Below are positions 6,767-7,998 of a stretch of 7,998 bases of DNA, one piece after another (position 1 is the first letter of the stretch; the number at the start of each line of letters is the position of its first letter). The notes beneath the pieces were generated by a model that saw only the letters and a program-made list of their open reading frames with translations, had not been told where the DNA came from and did not search any database. The stretch is from Deltaproteobacteria bacterium (GTDB lineage: Bacteria; Desulfobacterota; GWC2-55-46; DRQE01). The stretch covers positions 1-7,998 of the forward strand of contig JACRCB010000184.1 in the NCBI GenBank assembly GCA_016219165.1. Reading direction: 5' to 3'. The translations under genes and the position numbers were made by a program.

Positions 6767-6817
6767 TGGTGGAGGGTACCGGGATCGAACCGGCGGCCTT
6801 CACGTTGCGAACGTGAA
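6767..6817 (-). pseudogene. 3' fragment of tRNA-Ala(CGC); element attachment site
   Basis: Read on the minus strand: anticodon stem TCACG/CGTGA (a sixth T-A pair is possible) around loop TTCGCAA, giving anticodon CGC (alanine); variable loop AGGCC; T arm GCCGG-TTCGATC-CCGGT; acceptor 3' strand ACCCTCC; discriminator A; encoded CCA (plus 6767-6769). U70 and A73 agree with alanine identity (G3:U70 pair, A73). No D arm or GGAGGGT/GGGGGGT acceptor strand occurs at tRNA distance upstream, so this is not a full gene. The CCA end faces host genes and the broken end faces phage-like genes, as expected of the displaced tRNA 3' end left when an element integrates into a tRNA gene. Confidence 0.75.
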
Positions 6818-6931
6818 ACAACAAAAACTCATAACCCGGCGTTCTACCTGCACATTGTTTAAAAACCTCATCTTTTTCCCCTTTCCGTCCTTTACGGTTT
6901 ATTACGATGATTACGCCCTTTAAGGTGTAGC

Positions 6932-6952
6932 TGGCTACGTTTTGGCTACGTT
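6932..6952. repeat. Pair of 10-bp direct repeats, possible integrase arm sites
   Basis: TGGCTACGTT occurs at 6932-6941 and again at 6943-6952, 11 bp apart start to start, about one helical turn. The first copy also forms a dyad with GTAGC at 6927-6931. They lie roughly 115-135 bp inside the element from the tRNA core, where tyrosine integrases often have arm-type binding sites of this size. The role is inferred from position and spacing only. Confidence 0.45.
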
Positions 6953-7200
6953 GTGAACTCGGCGGGTAGGTCGAAGATTGCCGCCTCAAGGCGGAGGAGG
7001 AGGTCTTTTTGAGGCACCGGGTCGGTCAGGTACAGGGGGCAATTAAGGCAGAGGGGGAAGCGGTATTTTTTCTGAACGCAGAGGGTCCGCCTGAACCGGC
7101 GGCGGCCGCCCGGGCGCCGGGGAGCGGGAAGGCGGAAAGAATAAAGACACCGCCGCCACCGCCGCGGGGAAATGTGAAACGGCGGTTGTCCTTCAAACAT
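6946..7200 (-). CDS. Small Arg/Cys-rich hypothetical protein of the element
   Basis: I do not recognise this 84-aa product. Its ATG begins one base after the stop codon of the ribbon-helix-helix gene, which suggests translational coupling in one operon. Residues 12-40 are very basic (RR-W-RR, then RRR-F-RR), which would suit nucleic-acid binding. Four cysteines (C18, C41, C51, C54, the last two as CLNC) could bind a metal, although the spacing matches no zinc finger I can name. The C-terminal third (KDLLLRLEAAIFDLPAEF) looks like ordinary soluble protein. The gene is GC-rich in its middle, so the long frame could be partly fortuitous; the tight junction with its upstream neighbour is the main support. 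Confidence 0.5.
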   Translation of the reverse strand: MFEGQPPFHISPRRWRRCLYSFRLPAPRRPGGRRRFRRTLCVQKKYRFPLCLNCPLYLTDPVPQKDLLLRLEAAIFDLPAEFTT

Positions 7201-7201
7201 C

Positions 7202-7384
7202 TCACTCAGCCGCTTTAACCTTGACTGCGGCTTTTTTTTTAAGCGGCATCGCCTCACCATCAACATCGAGCTTCCCTTTGAGCGCGAGCCGCACTATCTC
7301 AGCCATCTTAAGCCCGCTCTGAAAAGAAGCCTTGCGAAGAAGCCCGTAAAGGTCCTCGTCCAGATACACCATGAAGGCGCGCAT
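7202..7384 (-). CDS. Ribbon-helix-helix (CopG/Arc-like) small protein
   Basis: The 60-aa product begins with a short strand-like segment (RAFMVYLDEDLYG), followed by two predicted helices (LYGLLRKASFQSG and KMAEIVRLALKGKL), the pattern of ribbon-helix-helix DNA-binding proteins. The C-terminus is a Lys/Ala-rich tail (KKKAAVKVKAA) that could add nonspecific DNA affinity. I chose the ATG at 7384 because AAGGAGGG precedes it at proper spacing and because upstream residues in the frame do not look coding. Such proteins act as small repressors, antitoxins or plasmid/phage regulators. No obvious toxin partner is seen: the next gene is Arg/Cys-rich and unlike RelE or MazF. It could regulate the promoter lying about 60 bp upstream and facing the other way. 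Confidence 0.7.
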   Translation of the reverse strand: MRAFMVYLDEDLYGLLRKASFQSGLKMAEIVRLALKGKLDVDGEAMPLKKKAAVKVKAAE

Positions 7385-7443
7385 AGAACCCTCCTTATTG
7401 AAAAAGGAAGTTATCACAAAAACCGCATGGATACAAGGTTTCT

Positions 7444-7472
7444 TTGACACTTTGAAAAATGGATTGTATAAT
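7444..7472 (+). promoter_or_regulatory. Perfect-consensus sigma-70 promoter
   Basis: TTGACA (7444-7449) and TATAAT (7467-7472) are both full consensus and are separated by exactly 17 bp. Transcription would start near 7479 and run right into the virion-morphogenesis gene after a leader of about 98 nt. The local sequence is AT-rich compared with the rest of the window. A much weaker leftward candidate for the ribbon-helix-helix gene (TTGTAT at 7431-7436 and GATAAC at 7410-7415, 15-bp spacer, extended TGn) lies back to back with it. Confidence 0.8.
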
Positions 7473-7523
7473 AAAGGGGTGTTTGCTCGTTGCTATAACG
7501 CTACAAAACCTGCATATAGAGGA

Positions 7524-7547
7524 CTTTATGGGGAGGGGGCCATAAAG
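7524..7547 (+). promoter_or_regulatory. Leader hairpin with purine-rich loop
   Basis: CTTTATGG (7524-7531) and CCATAAAG (7540-7547) form a perfect 8-bp stem around the loop GGAGGGGG. It lies in the leader between the consensus promoter and the real ribosome binding site AGGAGG (7567-7572). The loop resembles a Shine-Dalgarno sequence and could act as a protein or ribosome contact, or the DNA dyad could be an operator. A run of eight A follows at 7558-7565. Confidence 0.5.
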
Positions 7548-7576
7548 GAACATGTTTAAAAAAAATAGGAGGGTAC

Positions 7577-7998
7577 GTGCTTAATGTCAGGCTCGAAGGA
7601 CTTAAAGAGATCAACGATTCCTCGATTCAGTTCAAAAACAACGCGAGACTATCGAAAAAGATACTCCGAAAAATCGCTGAAACCCTTGAAACGCGACTGC
7701 GCGAAAGAACTGCGCGAGGAATTGACGCGAAGGGAAAACCCTTTAAACCCTATTCAGCGGCGCATGCAAAGAAACGCCTTAAGGAAGGGAAAACATTCAC
7801 CGTAGACCTGCAATTCACCGGAGCAATGTTGCGGGGTTTAAAATCCTCAACCAACGAGGACAAGGGCGAGGTCGTCCTTCACTTCCCGGACCCGGGCGAG
7901 GCGGAGAAGGCGTCTTTCCACAACGAACAGGGCGCGGGCAAGGGCAAGGTGATTCGCAGGTTTTTTGAGTTAAACAAGGACGACCTCGATGCCGTAAA
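7577..7998 (+). CDS. Phage virion morphogenesis / tail completion (gpG/S-like) protein, 3' partial
   Basis: The frame is open from the GTG at 7577 to the window edge (140 complete codons). The GTG follows AGGAGG by 4 bases and is the only start codon in frame after the stop at 7517-7519. An N-terminal helical region (KKILRKIAETLETRLRERTA) leads to the GIDAKGKPFKPYS block (residues 48-60), then AKKRLKEGKTF, LQFTGAMLRGL, and HNEQGAG followed by IRRFFEL. This order is typical of the Mu gpG / P2 gpS-like family, which acts in head-tail joining or tail completion. The stretch DAKGKPF.PYS and the late H-x-x-G-x-G with RRFF are the strongest marks. The ATG at 7584 opens another frame that ends at 7805, with a basic, low-quality translation. 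Family assignment is by motif memory. Confidence 0.72.
   Translation, partial: MLNVRLEGLKEINDSSIQFKNNARLSKKILRKIAETLETRLRERTARGIDAKGKPFKPYSAAHAKKRLKEGKTFTVDLQFTGAMLRGLKSSTNEDKGEVVLHFPDPGEAEKASFHNEQGAGKGKVIRRFFELNKDDLDAV

Larger units (their letters stand above)
6767..7998. mobile_element. End of an integrated phage-related element
   Basis: The stretch from the tRNA-Ala fragment to the right edge carries small phage-type genes, a strong divergently placed promoter and a virion-morphogenesis gene. The left boundary is set by the attachment core at 6767-6817; the right boundary lies outside the window. No integrase, repressor or portal gene is visible, so whether it is a complete prophage, a remnant or a satellite cannot be told. 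Between 6818 and 6945 I see no gene, only the repeats described separately. Confidence 0.65.

Noticed and set aside
6767..6860. A complete tRNA gene; the minus-strand bases near 6833-6850 (CAGGTAGAAC, GCCGGGTT) look like a D arm.
   Set aside because: The D-arm-like bases are about 29 nt from the anticodon stem instead of about 10 or fewer, no 5' acceptor strand pairs with ACCCTCC, and no intron boundary is recognisable.
6627..6989. A 120-residue minus-strand frame crossing the tRNA fragment.
   Set aside because: It translates the tRNA fragment and the molybdoenzyme promoter, has no recognisable protein pattern, and joins element and host DNA.
7371..7559. A 62-residue frame, or a 26-residue peptide from GTG 7479, across the leader region.
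   Set aside because: The long form spans the consensus promoter and overlaps the ribbon-helix-helix gene; the short form has no ribosome binding site. No independent support.
7584..7805. A 73-residue frame starting at ATG 7584.
   Set aside because: It overlaps the virion-morphogenesis frame, its translation is a basic low-complexity mix, and the GTG frame has the family motifs and the ribosome binding site.
6677..7998. An integrase gene or CRISPR array in the element part.
   Set aside because: No tyrosine or serine recombinase motifs are readable in any frame, and there are no regularly spaced repeats of CRISPR size.

Overview
The window looks like chromosomal DNA of a Gram-negative, respiring bacterium with fairly high GC. 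Ile ATA and Arg AGG codons are frequent, periplasmic c-type heme proteins are encoded, and one multidomain diguanylate cyclase is present. This style recalls the former Deltaproteobacteria or Nitrospirota, but the sequence alone does not fix the taxon. Positions 1 to about 6766 read as host chromosome. From about 6767 to the right edge the DNA reads as the end of an integrated, phage-related element.

Host part. A rightward gene (60-1637) encodes a four-module protein: LuxR-type HTH, NAD(P)-binding-like Rossmann module, GAF-like domain, and a GGDEF domain with an intact active site and inhibitory site. It converges on a leftward cluster. Between the two lies a compact set of nested inverted repeats (1643-1722) that can fold as a cloverleaf or as one long hairpin. 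In transcription order the leftward cluster runs: a sulfite-oxidase-like molybdenum enzyme (6676-6044), two tandem paralogous Tll0287-like (DUF3365) c-heme proteins (5936-5286 and 5225-4617), the nucleotide pyrophosphatase Maf (4599-4063, with a frameshift near its 3' end), and NAD+-dependent DNA ligase LigA (3831-1765). The molybdoenzyme has a promoter placed so that its mRNA would be nearly leaderless. ligA appears to have its own promoter, followed by a 5' leader made almost entirely of a 12-13 bp tandem repeat.

Element part. At 6767-6817 on the minus strand lies the 3' part of a tRNA-Ala(CGC) gene: anticodon arm, variable loop, T arm, 3' acceptor strand and encoded CCA. No matching 5' half is present. 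Its CCA end faces the host genes and its broken end faces phage-like DNA, the geometry expected of the distal attachment site of an element that integrated into a tRNA gene. To the right are two 10-bp direct repeats one helical turn apart (possible integrase arm sites), a leftward pair of small genes (ribbon-helix-helix-like protein and an Arg/Cys-rich protein), a perfect-consensus sigma-70 promoter reading right, a leader hairpin, and the start of a virion-morphogenesis (gpG/S-like) gene that runs off the window. No integrase is visible; it may lie outside the window.

The most notable points are the four-domain cyclase, the tRNA-Ala attachment site, the cloverleaf between convergent genes, the maf frameshift, the ligand difference between the heme paralogs, and the ligA leader repeat.
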